This document shows, piece after piece, positions 35,561 to 44,662 of a stretch of DNA of 64,000 nucleotides. The stretch's first letter is position 1. Each line of letters starts with the position of its first letter. The notes beneath the pieces are model-generated. The model made no database searches. It saw only the letters and a program-made list of their open reading frames with translations, and was not told the origin of the DNA. Position numbers and translations under genes: made by a program. This stretch comes from CAIOZA01 sp964464375 (GTDB taxonomy: Bacteria > Bacteroidota > Ignavibacteria > Kapaibacteriales > UBA2268). The DNA is taken from assembly GCA_964464375.1 (NCBI GenBank), contig CAYXFU010000009.1, positions 43,490 through 107,489 of the forward strand, given 5' to 3'.

Positions 35561-37258
35561 ATGCGACAGTCTAGATATTTTATACCAACTCTCAAGGAAG
35601 TTCCTGCAGATGCTATAATTCCATCTCACAAGCTTATGCTCAGAGCGGGATTGGTCAGACAGCTGGCTGCAGGTGTTTTTTCATGGCTTCCTTTGGGGCA
35701 TATCGTTCTTAAAAAAATAATGAACATTCTCCGTGAGGAAATGGATGCTATCGGTGGTCAGGAGTTCCTTCTCCCTGCTTTGAATCCTATTGAAATATGG
35801 GAGCAAACCGGCAGAGTTGAAGCAATGGGTGACGTTATGTTTCACATCAAGAACCGTGAAGGTCTTGTCCTTGCGCCGACTCACGAAGAGATAATCACAT
35901 ATCATGCTCGTCAGCATATACAGTCCTATCGCGATCTTCCACAGATCTGGTACCAGATTCAGACAAAGTTCAGAAATGAGCCCAGACCGAAGTCCGGCGT
36001 TCTCAGAGGCAGACAGTTCTTAATGAAAGATGCTTACTCAATGGATTCTACTGTCGAAGGTTTGGATATCAGTTATCAGAAACATTACGATGCTTACTGC
36101 AAGATTTTTGGCAGATGCGGTCTGAAATTCTTCATTGTCGGTGCTTCAAGTGGAGCGATGGGTGGCAGTGCATCCCAGGAATTCATGGTCGAATCCGATG
36201 CCGGTGAAGACGTTTGTGCAGTTTCCGATTCGGGATATGCCGCTAACCTCGAAGTAGCGACTTCTGCTCTTCCCGCAGTAGGAAGAATAGATTCTAACAA
36301 TGCAATCGAAGAATTTGCCACACCAAACGCAAAGACTATCAATGATCTGATAAATCAGTTCAGCTTAGCAGAAAATCAATTAGCAAAATCTGTTGTATAT
36401 ATGGTTAATTCTGAGCCTGTGCTAATCCTGATGAGGGGCAATGATGAACTGAATGAATCAAAACTCGAATCTTTCTTCAAGACAAATCAGTTCAGACCTG
36501 CCGAAGCAGAAGAATTGTTCGAGATAACGGGTGCTCATACAGGATCAATCGGTCCTATCAATCTTCAAACAAAAATAAAAATCGTTGCAGATAATCTTCT
36601 GAAAGATGCTAATGGTCTCGTTTCCGGAGCAAACAAAGATGGATACCATTTCAAAAATATTGACTTCACAAGAGATTGCAAAATCGATGAATATCACGAT
36701 TTTAGAACAATTTGCGAGGGTGAACCCTGTCCCATCAACGGAAGTCCTATCCGCGTGGTCAAAGCTATCGAATTAGGTCATATTTTCAAGCTAGGAACAA
36801 AGTACTCCACAGCTTTGCATGCAAACATTCTAGATGCAGAGGGTGTCGAAAAGCCAATTATCATGGGTTCTTATGGTATCGGTGTCGAAAGAGTAATGGC
36901 ATGCTATCTCGAGCAGGGATTTGACGATAAAGGTATAATCTGGAATAAAGCTCTCACTCCATATCATGTTCATCTCTTGGGCTTGAATCTTCTCAGATCT
37001 CCTGAAGTACAGCAAGCATGCGAGGATCTGTATAAAGAGCTGACTGATGCCGGATTTGATGTCCTCTTCGACGACAGAGATGAATCACCCGGAATCAAAT
37101 TCAATGATGCAGATTTAATCGGTATTCCAATCCAGATAATCGGCGGCAAAAAGAACATCGATAACGGTCAGATCGAATTCAAAATCAGAGCCACCATCGA
37201 ACGCGGAGTCGTCAATATCAAAGACATAGTCGAAAAAGTCCGTACATTCTATAAATAA
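35561..37258 (+). CDS. proS: Prolyl-tRNA synthetase (bacterial type)
   Basis: This 565-aa class II synthetase charges tRNA-Pro. It starts with RYFIPTLKEVPADAIIPSHKLMLRAGLVRQLAAG, has motif 2 in FRNEPRPKSGVLRGRQFLMKDAYS, and an inserted editing-type domain at about residues 220-400, which marks the bacterial (ProRS-I) form. GSYGIGVERVMACYLEQ is motif 3. The anticodon domain is C-terminal. A hairpin terminator and REP elements follow. Confidence 0.96.
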   Translation: MRQSRYFIPTLKEVPADAIIPSHKLMLRAGLVRQLAAGVFSWLPLGHIVLKKIMNILREEMDAIGGQEFLLPALNPIEIWEQTGRVEAMGDVMFHIKNREGLVLAPTHEEIITYHARQHIQSYRDLPQIWYQIQTKFRNEPRPKSGVLRGRQFLMKDAYSMDSTVEGLDISYQKHYDAYCKIFGRCGLKFFIVGASSGAMGGSASQEFMVESDAGEDVCAVSDSGYAANLEVATSALPAVGRIDSNNAIEEFATPNAKTINDLINQFSLAENQLAKSVVYMVNSEPVLILMRGNDELNESKLESFFKTNQFRPAEAEELFEITGAHTGSIGPINLQTKIKIVADNLLKDANGLVSGANKDGYHFKNIDFTRDCKIDEYHDFRTICEGEPCPINGSPIRVVKAIELGHIFKLGTKYSTALHANILDAEGVEKPIIMGSYGIGVERVMACYLEQGFDDKGIIWNKALTPYHVHLLGLNLLRSPEVQQACEDLYKELTDAGFDVLFDDRDESPGIKFNDADLIGIPIQIIGGKKNIDNGQIEFKIRATIERGVVNIKDIVEKVRTFYK

Positions 37259-37281
37259 TTTCCGATGATGTCATTCCATCT

Positions 37282-37320
37282 GATGTCCAACACCTTCAAG
37301 GTGTTGGACATCTTTGTTTT
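37282..37320 (+). terminator. Rho-independent terminator after proS
   Basis: GATGTCCAACACC pairs with 37300-37312 across a 5-base loop and is followed by TTTGTTTT. It lies 23 bases after the proS stop. Confidence 0.88.
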
Positions 37321-37324
37321 CTCT

Positions 37325-37349
37325 GTAGGGGCGGGTTCCAAACCCGCCC
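37325..37349 (+). repeat. GTAG-type REP palindrome
   Basis: GTAG followed by a 9-bp stem GGGCGGGTT/AACCCGCCC with a 3-base loop. It has the same GTAGGGG start as the REPs in the RAYT remnant at 27304-27389. Confidence 0.7.
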
Positions 37350-37364
37350 TTCTCATTTTGTCTT

Positions 37365-37388
37365 GTAGGGACACGGCGTGCCGTGTCC
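37365..37388 (+). repeat. GTAG-type REP palindrome, second type
   Basis: GTAG followed by an 8-bp stem GGACACGG/CCGTGTCC with a 4-base loop. It lies 15 bases after the previous REP in the same orientation, but the hairpin sequence is different. Confidence 0.65.
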
Positions 37389-37504
37389 TTTTATTCTTTC
37401 TTGTGAAAAAAATCTATCCAAATCTTAAACTTTCTCTATGAATTCATATTTGAAATCTGTATTTTCGATTTTATGGAATAAAATATAAATCATATCAAAT
37501 ACCC

Positions 37505-37576
37505 ATGAATAAATTAGAAACTCTTATGAAAAACAGCATCCTTCCTTTAGTAATAGAAATTGTCGCACCTAAATAA
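37505..37576 (+). CDS. Possible 23-aa leader-type small ORF
   Basis: An ATG at 37505 opens a 23-codon frame (MNKLETLMKNSILPLVIEIVAPK) that ends 20 bases before the lipoprotein gene. No clear ribosome binding site is seen. It may be a leader peptide or chance; I can offer no function. Confidence 0.22.
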   Translation: MNKLETLMKNSILPLVIEIVAPK

Positions 37577-37596
37577 TTTAAATAGGGAGATCAAAG

Positions 37597-38340
37597 ATGT
37601 TTAAAATATCATTTATTCAAAAGTTATTAGTAATTACAATAAGTATTACTATTTTTACGGCATGCAAAAAAGAAATAAATAATGATGGAGCTAAACCACA
37701 AAACGAGTTTGAAGTTAATTTTTCATTTATTAATTCAAACAGGTATAACCCAATTAATACAGAATTATTACCTGATACGGTTTTTCAAATACCTATAAAG
37801 ATCGAAGTTGATTATAATATTAACGAGAAAATTAATTATTACGAATTCTTATCTGAATTTTTTCGTTCTAATTTTTGGGGAAATAACTTATCATTTTCTG
37901 TCACTAGGCATGAAAATACAAAACGGGATATAATAATTGAATATTTATCTTATCAACAAGAAATTTTTAATTTACCAGTATTAATTATTGTCAGAAAATC
38001 ACTCAAAAAGGGTTGCATTATTATTTGGGACAGAACAAATGTTAGAGTTACTAAAGACTCTCTTGTTAGGATTTGGGAAATAAATAAATATACACCGAAA
38101 ATATATTCTAATTTGAGTACTTACTTTATAAATGGATTATTTCCTAAAATGAATAATAAAGTTGATAATATAAAAATTAGTCAAATAATTTTAGACTATA
38201 ATAATTCATTTTTTCAGGGATATAAACGAATAGGGGATCCAGGTTTTACTGTAAATGACACTAATAATTTTTTTTCAAAAATAAAAATTGTCACCTCAGA
38301 ACATTTATCAGAAAAACGTAAAGTAATGTATATTGAATAG
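37597..38340 (+). CDS. Predicted lipoprotein, unknown function
   Basis: This 247-aa protein has a lipoprotein signal, with lipobox IFTAC near residues 19-23, then a Lys/Asn-rich mature part. No enzyme motif is visible. The ATG is preceded by AGGGAG. The gene is more AT-rich than proS and secA on either side. It lies between REP elements and the repeat mosaic, which suggests recent acquisition or a fast-changing locus. I see no recognised family. Confidence 0.6.
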   Translation: MFKISFIQKLLVITISITIFTACKKEINNDGAKPQNEFEVNFSFINSNRYNPINTELLPDTVFQIPIKIEVDYNINEKINYYEFLSEFFRSNFWGNNLSFSVTRHENTKRDIIIEYLSYQQEIFNLPVLIIVRKSLKKGCIIIWDRTNVRVTKDSLVRIWEINKYTPKIYSNLSTYFINGLFPKMNNKVDNIKISQIILDYNNSFFQGYKRIGDPGFTVNDTNNFFSKIKIVTSEHLSEKRKVMYIE

Positions 38341-38530
38341 AATTAAATATTTATTCCATTTTTATTTCCTTTTAAAACCGTTTTCTTGAAATATCATCCC
38401 CTTTTTTGCAAATTGCAATGTATTTAATTCCCTCTCCAATTGTTGGGGAGGGTAAGGGTGGGGAAAATTCTGTATTTGTTGTTCATTGAAAATGTTGCAA
38501 AAATCGAAAACGAAAAAAACGATGAAAATT

Positions 38531-38623
38531 GATGCAAAAGTGCAATCCGAAAAATGTATTGATTGATAATTAAAGAGGTTAAGAAAAATTTAAATAACCA
38601 GACGTTCATTAAAATAGTGCAAA
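38531..38623 (+). repeat. Diverged direct repeat, copy A
   Basis: It matches copy B at 39106-39199. The best-conserved 36 bases (38588-38623) differ at only 3 places from 39164-39199. The left part begins GATGCAAAAG. Confidence 0.65.
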
Positions 38624-39105
38624 AGATGCAAAAAATGATGCAAATTATCGCGTAGCGATTACATATTGGTAACACAGAGTCCGCCCGGGAGAATTTATCG
38701 CGTAGCGATTAAATATTTAACCTCTCAGAGGTAATTATTATTTTGGGGATACGGTTTTTCTACAAATATCAAATCCCTGACGGGATAAAAAAAGAAAAAC
38801 CCGATGCAACCGATGCAAACGATGCAATTTATATTCAGCTACGTAGTAGCAAAATCTTAATAGAAAACGGATAACATATTGAACCAAAGCTCCATCGGAG
38901 CGACCTGAAAAATTGAAAACCCGATGCAATTGATACCATTTACTTTTCTCTGTGCCTCTCTCTTGGTTTTTTAAAAAAATTACACAGAGTTACACAGAGG
39001 AATTCATGAGACACACAGAGAAAATCTATACTCTGTGACTCTCTGTGAAATTGTATTTGTCTGTTTATTAAGAAACAATTAATAATCAAAAAACACGATG
39101 CAAAT

Positions 39106-39199
39106 GATGCAAAAAGTGCAATTAAAAAAACAAGATGATTGAAAAATAAAAAGGTTATCGGATATTTAAATAACCAAACGTTCATCAAAATTGTGCAAA
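39106..39199 (+). repeat. Diverged direct repeat, copy B
   Basis: Second copy, 575 bases downstream of copy A and in the same orientation. The core TTTAAATAACCA then ACGTTCAT is kept. Both copies end in GTGCAAA. Confidence 0.65.
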
Positions 39200-39255
39200 T
39201 AGTGAAATTCACTTTCGAAAAGATGCAATCTTTTTGAAAGTTGGATACTCAAACT

Positions 39256-39285
39256 AAAAAAAGGGGTTCATGGCCCCCTTTTTTT
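39256..39285. terminator. Bidirectional terminator downstream of secA
   Basis: A run of seven As, GGGG, a short loop, CCCC and seven Ts form a strong stem at 39256-39285. In minus-strand sense it lies about 84 bases after the secA stop. Confidence 0.8.
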
Positions 39286-39368
39286 ATCATAATCGAATAA
39301 TTTAATTTTGGAAAATTATTTTTCAAGTACTTAAAAATTGAAAATACTCAATATTGTTGTTATTCATA

Positions 39369-42300
39369 TTAAGCCACTGGTACCTTGCCATGGCATTGTT
39401 TGTACTTCTTGCCACTACCACAAGGACAAGGATCGTTACGTCCAATAGTTGGCTCTGTTTTGCGGAATGTTCTTATGTGACCTGCATCACCCTGCTCTGG
39501 TCCTTGTTGCTGTTGTCCGCCACCTGTAAGATATGATGGTATTTGAGAAGAATGAGTAAACTGCATAGATGATAAATTGCTTGCTGTACTTCTCATTCTG
39601 GGCAGTGAGTCTCTGCTTGGTGTCTGCTTTTCTACGACCTGCGGGAAATACTTAAAAGAGAACAGAACAGATTCTTTGTTGATTTCATGTATTAACTTGA
39701 CAAACATCTTGAATGCTTCACCCTTGTATTCGAGCAATGGATCTTTCTGACCATAAGAACGGAGATGAATACCCTCTTTCATATCGTCCATTTCTCTTAA
39801 GTGTTCACGCCATTTGTCATCGATAGTTTGAAGAACGGCAACACGCTCGAGATAGGTCATGAATTCTGTGCCGAGCATATCTTCTTTTCTCTTATAAAAG
39901 TCTTCAGCAGCAGTCATAATTCTATCAATAACTTCCTGTTCTTTTAACTTTTCAAATTCTTCAACAGAAATCTGTGGTTCGCATAGCAAGATAACCCTGC
40001 ATGAATTTTTGAGTCCTTTAAGATCGAGATCTTTGTAGAATTCCTCATACCATTCTGCAGCCATATCTTCAATGTAACCGAATAATTCGCCCTTGAGTCT
40101 TTCTCCCTGAAGTGCATGCCTTCTTCTGCTGTAGATAACTTCTCTCTGCTGATTCATTGTGTTGTCATATTCTAGCAGTCTTTTACGGATACCAAAGTTA
40201 TTTTCTTCGACTTTCTTTTGAGCACGTCCAACATTTTTTGTGATCCATGAGTGCTGTATTGGTTCACCCTCGGGGATCTTCAATGTTTTCATTACACCGG
40301 CCATACGTTCGCCTCCGAAGAGTCTCATTAAATCATCTTCGAGCGAAATAAAGAATTGAGATGAACCTGGATCGCCCTGTCTTCCTGCTCTACCGCGCAG
40401 CTGTCTGTCAATACGACGAGCATCGTGGCGTTCGGAACCAATGATGGCAAGACCACCATTTTTCTTAACTTCGTGGTCAAGCTTGATGTCAGTTCCTCGA
40501 CCAGCCATGTTGGTAGCGATAGTAACAGTACCTTTTTTACCCGCATTCTGAACTATTTCTGCTTCACGTGCATGGTGCTTCGCATTAAGGACATTATGAG
40601 CAATCTTCTTTCTCTGAAGCATTTTGCTTAACAGCTCCGAAACTTCCACAGAAGTCGTTCCAACAAGAACTGCTCTCCCATTTTTAACTTCGGTTTCTAT
40701 GTCATCTGCGATTGCATTATACTTTTCTCGTTTTGTTTTAAAGATGAAATCCTCACGGTCATCTCTTGTAAGATCACGGTTAGTAGGAACTACAATAACC
40801 TCGAGAGAATAGATCTTTTCAAACTCACCAGCTTCAGTTTCAGCAGTTCCAGTCATTCCAGCCAGCTTTTTATAAAGTCTGAAGTAATTCTGAAGAGTCA
40901 CAGTAGCGAGGGTCTGAGTATCACGTTCTACCGTAACATGTTCCTTTGCTTCGATAGCCTGATGCAGTCCTTCGGAATAACGTCTTCCATCTAGTATACG
41001 ACCGGTGAACTCATCCACAATCATTACTTTGCTATCCTGAATAACGTATTCGACATCGATCTCATACAATGAATAGGCTCTGAGAAGCTGAGTTATAGTG
41101 TGAATCCTATCACTTCTTTCAGAATAAACTCTGTTGAAATTATCAATTTTTAACTGTTTATCAGAAGCGGACAGTGATGAATCCATCTCGAGCTGGCTCA
41201 TCTCTGAAGCAATATCGGGAATGATAAACATATCTGGATCTTCCTGAGCAGAACATAAAACTTGTATGCCCTTTTCTGTAATATCAATTTGATGATTCTT
41301 TTCGTCAATAGTATAATATAATCCTTCGTCAACTTCACCCATTCTCTTCCCTTGTTCACGAAGGTAGAAAAGTTCAGTATCTTTCATAAGTTTCATATTG
41401 TCAGGTTCCTGAAGAAGTTTCGCCAAACGTTTGTGTTTGGGAAGTCCTTTGAAAGCACGAAACAGAGCTAAGCCACCAAGTTCTTTTTCTTCTTTATCTT
41501 GCGATTCCAAGTTTTTGGTATTCTCCAGCAATATTTGATTTACAAGCTTATTTTGAGCTTCCACAAGTCTCTTGACTCTTGGATTCATTTCGTCAAATTT
41601 TTGATCGGAAGCCTGACCTACCGCACCAGAGATAATCAATGGAGTTCTGGCTTCATCAATTAACACAGAGTCAACCTCATCAACTATTGAGTACCAATGT
41701 TCTCTCTGAACCATTTGATCCAAAGAATTAACCATGTTATCGCGTAGATAATCGAATCCAAACTCATTATTGGTGCCATAAGTAATATCTGAATCATAAA
41801 GGGCTTTTCTAACATCATTATCCATATTGGACTGAATCGACCCTACAGTTACTCCAAGGTAATCATAGACCGGCATCATCCACTCTGCATCACGTTTAGC
41901 AAGATAATCATTCACAGTAACAAGGTGAGTACCTTTGCCAGCCAGAGCATTCAAATAAAGCGGTAGAGTAGCAACAAGAGTCTTACCTTCACCCGTAGCC
42001 ATTTCTGAAATCTTACCCTGATGCAAAACAATACCACCCATAAGCTGAACATCATAGGGGATCATATCCCAAACACCCATTTGTCCGGAATATTCGTATC
42101 TATATTGAGCTTCAGCCATTCTCCTGCATGCTTGTTTAACGACAGCGAAAGCTTGAGGTAAAAGATCATCTAAAGTGTCGTTGATTGTCTGGAATAATTC
42201 ATTTTCTAGATTTTTTAGTCTGTCATGAATTTCTTGAATTTGGTCAGTATCGAGAGCTTCATTAATTAATTTATTTTGTAACTCTTTCTTTTCATCTTCT

Positions 42301-42479
42301 AAATCTTTTGAATTCTCTTTTATAATTGATCTAAATTCATCAGTTTTTGCACGAATTTCTTCATCAGATAATGATTGAAAGTCCTCATAGCACTTGTTAA
42401 TTTCATCAACTATCGGTTGCAGAATTTTAATATCCTTCTGTTGTTTTGTTCCAAAAATCGCTTTAAGTATTCCTAACAT
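39369..42479 (-). CDS. secA: Preprotein translocase subunit SecA
   Basis: SecA is the ATPase motor that pushes unfolded proteins through SecYEG at the inner membrane. At 1036 aa it is long, with the extra N-terminal and middle insertions known in Bacteroidota-type SecA. The Walker A GEGKT is at residues 163-167 and DEVDSVLIDEARTPLIIS is the DEAD-like motif. The C-terminal zinc-binding tail has Cys1018, Cys1020, Cys1029 and His1030 (DPCPCGSG...QCHGK), which also binds SecB. It is divergent from speB. Confidence 0.97.
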   Translation of the reverse strand: MLGILKAIFGTKQQKDIKILQPIVDEINKCYEDFQSLSDEEIRAKTDEFRSIIKENSKDLEDEKKELQNKLINEALDTDQIQEIHDRLKNLENELFQTINDTLDDLLPQAFAVVKQACRRMAEAQYRYEYSGQMGVWDMIPYDVQLMGGIVLHQGKISEMATGEGKTLVATLPLYLNALAGKGTHLVTVNDYLAKRDAEWMMPVYDYLGVTVGSIQSNMDNDVRKALYDSDITYGTNNEFGFDYLRDNMVNSLDQMVQREHWYSIVDEVDSVLIDEARTPLIISGAVGQASDQKFDEMNPRVKRLVEAQNKLVNQILLENTKNLESQDKEEKELGGLALFRAFKGLPKHKRLAKLLQEPDNMKLMKDTELFYLREQGKRMGEVDEGLYYTIDEKNHQIDITEKGIQVLCSAQEDPDMFIIPDIASEMSQLEMDSSLSASDKQLKIDNFNRVYSERSDRIHTITQLLRAYSLYEIDVEYVIQDSKVMIVDEFTGRILDGRRYSEGLHQAIEAKEHVTVERDTQTLATVTLQNYFRLYKKLAGMTGTAETEAGEFEKIYSLEVIVVPTNRDLTRDDREDFIFKTKREKYNAIADDIETEVKNGRAVLVGTTSVEVSELLSKMLQRKKIAHNVLNAKHHAREAEIVQNAGKKGTVTIATNMAGRGTDIKLDHEVKKNGGLAIIGSERHDARRIDRQLRGRAGRQGDPGSSQFFISLEDDLMRLFGGERMAGVMKTLKIPEGEPIQHSWITKNVGRAQKKVEENNFGIRKRLLEYDNTMNQQREVIYSRRRHALQGERLKGELFGYIEDMAAEWYEEFYKDLDLKGLKNSCRVILLCEPQISVEEFEKLKEQEVIDRIMTAAEDFYKRKEDMLGTEFMTYLERVAVLQTIDDKWREHLREMDDMKEGIHLRSYGQKDPLLEYKGEAFKMFVKLIHEINKESVLFSFKYFPQVVEKQTPSRDSLPRMRSTASNLSSMQFTHSSQIPSYLTGGGQQQQGPEQGDAGHIRTFRKTEPTIGRNDPCPCGSGKKYKQCHGKVPVA

Positions 42480-42639
42480 TCTTTTACCGTCACCATATAT
42501 TTATAAAATCATTTTCTATATTTGAATTTTCAACTTTTCATAGACGCACATTAAAATTTTGTATTTAAATTTCAAATAATAAAAAATTAATGAATTATCA
42601 TTAGATTGCTTTATTATTTTAATTTATTAATCAAATTTA

Positions 42640-42668
42640 TTTGAATTTATACGTTAATATTAGTTTTG
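42640..42668 (+). promoter_or_regulatory. Candidate Bacteroidota-type promoter for speB
   Basis: TTTG at 42640-42643 and TAGTTTTG at 42661-42668 are 17 bases apart, the pattern of Bacteroidota promoters. The speB ATG is at 42697. Confidence 0.45.
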
Positions 42669-42696
42669 GTTTTCTATCATTTAGAAATGTATTATT

Positions 42697-43596
42697 ATGA
42701 AAGTATTGCCTGAAGAATTGAATTTTCTTGCACTTGAAGAAGAGTTTTCAAATCTAAAAAATTCCCAGATAGCCATAGTGTCGGCACCATACGAGCATTC
42801 TGTATCTTATGGAGGTGGAACTCGCAATGGTCCGGATGAAATCATAAAAGCAAGCGCTTTTGTTGAATTTTATGATGATGAATTCCATAGGGAGTTATGC
42901 TTCGAAAAGGGGATAACTACCATTGAACCAATAGATTTTATGGGACAATCAGATCAATATGCATTGAGTAAGATTGAAGAACAGATTGAGTATCTTTTCA
43001 AATTAAATAAATTTATTGTTACATTAGGTGGTGAACATACAATTTCTATAGCTCCAATAAAAGCACATTTTAATAGATTTCCAGACATGACAATTTTGCA
43101 TTTCGATGCGCATTCTGACCTTAGAGACACTTATGCAGATTCGAAATATTCTCATGCTTCATTTATGGCAAGGGTAGCAGAATTTTTCCCAAATAACAGG
43201 ATAACCCAAGTGGGAGTAAGGGCTCAGTGTATCGAGGAAGCTGAGTTCATAAAATCAAATGGAATAAAAACATTTTATTCATCATCTATCCGCCGAGGAT
43301 TACACAGTGAGAATTGGCAGAAATCAGTTGTTGACACATTAGGTGAAAAGATTTATATCACATTTGATGTTGATTATTTTGATCCTGCAATAATACCATC
43401 AACTGGAACTCCTGAGCCTGATGGTTTTTTGTATAGTGAAACACTTGATATTTTCAGGCAGATTAATAAATCAGGTAAACAAATTGTTGGGTTCGACGTG
43501 GTGGAACTAGCACCAATGACTGGTTTGCACCATCCTAATTTAACTACTGCAAGATTGATATATAAATTACTTAATTTTTCATTTTATAATAAATAG
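42697..43596 (+). CDS. speB: Agmatinase/arginase family ureohydrolase SpeB
   Basis: This enzyme family hydrolyses agmatine to putrescine and urea, or arginine or related guanidino compounds. The 299-aa protein has the metal site: GGEHTIS (near residue 110), HFDAHSDLRDTYA (near 135-148) and DVDYFDPAIIP, with the manganese-binding His and Asp residues. YGGGTRNGPDEI is near the N-terminus. Agmatinase is the best call, since the family split is by small details I cannot test. dapD follows directly, so it could be in one operon. A promoter-like box lies upstream. Confidence 0.86.
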   Translation: MKVLPEELNFLALEEEFSNLKNSQIAIVSAPYEHSVSYGGGTRNGPDEIIKASAFVEFYDDEFHRELCFEKGITTIEPIDFMGQSDQYALSKIEEQIEYLFKLNKFIVTLGGEHTISIAPIKAHFNRFPDMTILHFDAHSDLRDTYADSKYSHASFMARVAEFFPNNRITQVGVRAQCIEEAEFIKSNGIKTFYSSSIRRGLHSENWQKSVVDTLGEKIYITFDVDYFDPAIIPSTGTPEPDGFLYSETLDIFRQINKSGKQIVGFDVVELAPMTGLHHPNLTTARLIYKLLNFSFYNK

Positions 43597-43605
43597 TTGG
43601 CAGAC

Positions 43606-44442
43606 ATGACATTAGAACAAAAGATCAATGATATTCTTAGTAATGAGGCTCAATATAGTGAGACCGAATTAAATGTGATTTTTACGGAATTATTAGATAA
43701 GCTTAACAGTGGCGAAATCAGATCTGCTGAGCCTGATGGATCAGGTGGCTGGAAAGTAAATAAATGGATTAAACAGGGAATCTTGATGCTTTTCAGGCAT
43801 GGTAAAACTCAACCAATTGTGTTTAATGAAGGTTTTACTTTTTTTGACAAACATACACTCAATATACACCCCTTCACCATAGACGATGAAGTAAGAATAG
43901 TTCCTGGGGGATCGTCAATCCGTAATGGCTGTTATGTTGCCAAGGGGGTAATTTGTATGCCTCCAATGTATATAAATATCGGATCTTATGTGGATTCGGG
44001 TACAATGATTGATTCACATGCCTTGGTTGGCACTTGTGCTCAGGTAGGAAAAAGGGTCCATGTCAGTGCAGCGGCACAGATTGGTGGAGTACTTGAACCA
44101 GCAGGATCTAGACCGGTTATAATTGAAGATGATGTTCTGGTCGGAGGTAACTGTGGAATTTATGAAGGAACTCTCGTTAGGAAAAGAGCAGTTTTAGCTT
44201 CAGGAGTTGTTCTAACTGGATCGACCAGAGTTTATGATCTGGTGAATAATCAAATTATACGTTCAACTTCGGAAAATCCATTAGAAATACCTGAAGGAGC
44301 TGTCATTGTAAACGGTTCAAGAGCTATCGATACTCCTTGGGCTAAGGAGCAAGGTTTATCTCTGTCAAGTCCGATGATAATTAAATACCGTGATGAAAAG
44401 ACTGATGCAAAAACCGCATTGGAAGAAGCACTGAGGTCATAA
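43606..44442 (+). CDS. dapD: Tetrahydrodipicolinate N-succinyltransferase DapD
   Basis: DapD adds a succinyl group to tetrahydrodipicolinate in the lysine and meso-diaminopimelate pathway. The 278-aa protein has an N-terminal helical domain and a left-handed beta-helix, seen as hexapeptide-like repeats such as GTCAQVGKRVHVSAAAQIGG and VIIEDDVLVGGNCGIYEG. I chose ATG 43606, since the upstream TTG at 43597 adds 3 residues only. The stop shares a base with the next gene's ATG (TAATG at 44440-44444), so translation is coupled. Confidence 0.94.
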   Translation: MTLEQKINDILSNEAQYSETELNVIFTELLDKLNSGEIRSAEPDGSGGWKVNKWIKQGILMLFRHGKTQPIVFNEGFTFFDKHTLNIHPFTIDDEVRIVPGGSSIRNGCYVAKGVICMPPMYINIGSYVDSGTMIDSHALVGTCAQVGKRVHVSAAAQIGGVLEPAGSRPVIIEDDVLVGGNCGIYEGTLVRKRAVLASGVVLTGSTRVYDLVNNQIIRSTSENPLEIPEGAVIVNGSRAIDTPWAKEQGLSLSSPMIIKYRDEKTDAKTALEEALRS

Positions 44443-44651
44443 TGGGGAAAATATCATCTAATAATGATTTAAACAAAAAGGTAAAGATGGCCCTGCTCAT
44501 GGTTGCAGGATTGAATATTCTAACAGCAGTCATGTTTTTTATTGCTTATAATTCTTCACATGATAAATGGTTCCTAATAGGGTCTCTCGTAAATGTTGGA
44601 GCTTCTATAGCTATTCTAATCATGGCAACTGTTTTTATAAAAGTCAAATAG
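44442..44651 (+). CDS. Small membrane protein, unknown function
   Basis: This 69-aa protein has two membrane helices (about residues 17-37 and 45-66) and a polar N-terminus. It is coupled to dapD by the shared base of TAATG. The Memo-family gene follows 11 bases on. I recognise no family. It may be an accessory membrane factor. Confidence 0.6.
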   Translation: MGKISSNNDLNKKVKMALLMVAGLNILTAVMFFIAYNSSHDKWFLIGSLVNVGASIAILIMATVFIKVK

Positions 44652-44662
44652 GAAATTTCTCA

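Larger units (their letters stand above)
38341..39250. repeat. Gene-free repeat mosaic between the lipoprotein and secA
   Basis: No gene is supported here. It holds a 23-base hairpin at 38430-38452; two identical 17-base units at 38645-38661 and 38695-38711; short palindromes such as CCTCTCAGAGG (38721-38731), CCCTGACGGGA (38775-38785) and GCTCCATCGGAGC (38889-38901); many GATGCAA units; CACAGAG tracts near 38982-39048; and two copies of a 93-base direct repeat. Confidence 0.6.

Noticed and set aside
38424..38675. Minus-strand ORF with MNVWLFK
   Set aside because: It lies over direct repeat copy A, and a second ORF (38940-39212) shares the same words because it covers copy B. No start site or family support; treated as repeat sequence.
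38790..38830. Repeated GATGCAA units, like a CRISPR array
   Set aside because: The units are too short and the spacing irregular, with no spacers of equal length and no cas genes nearby.
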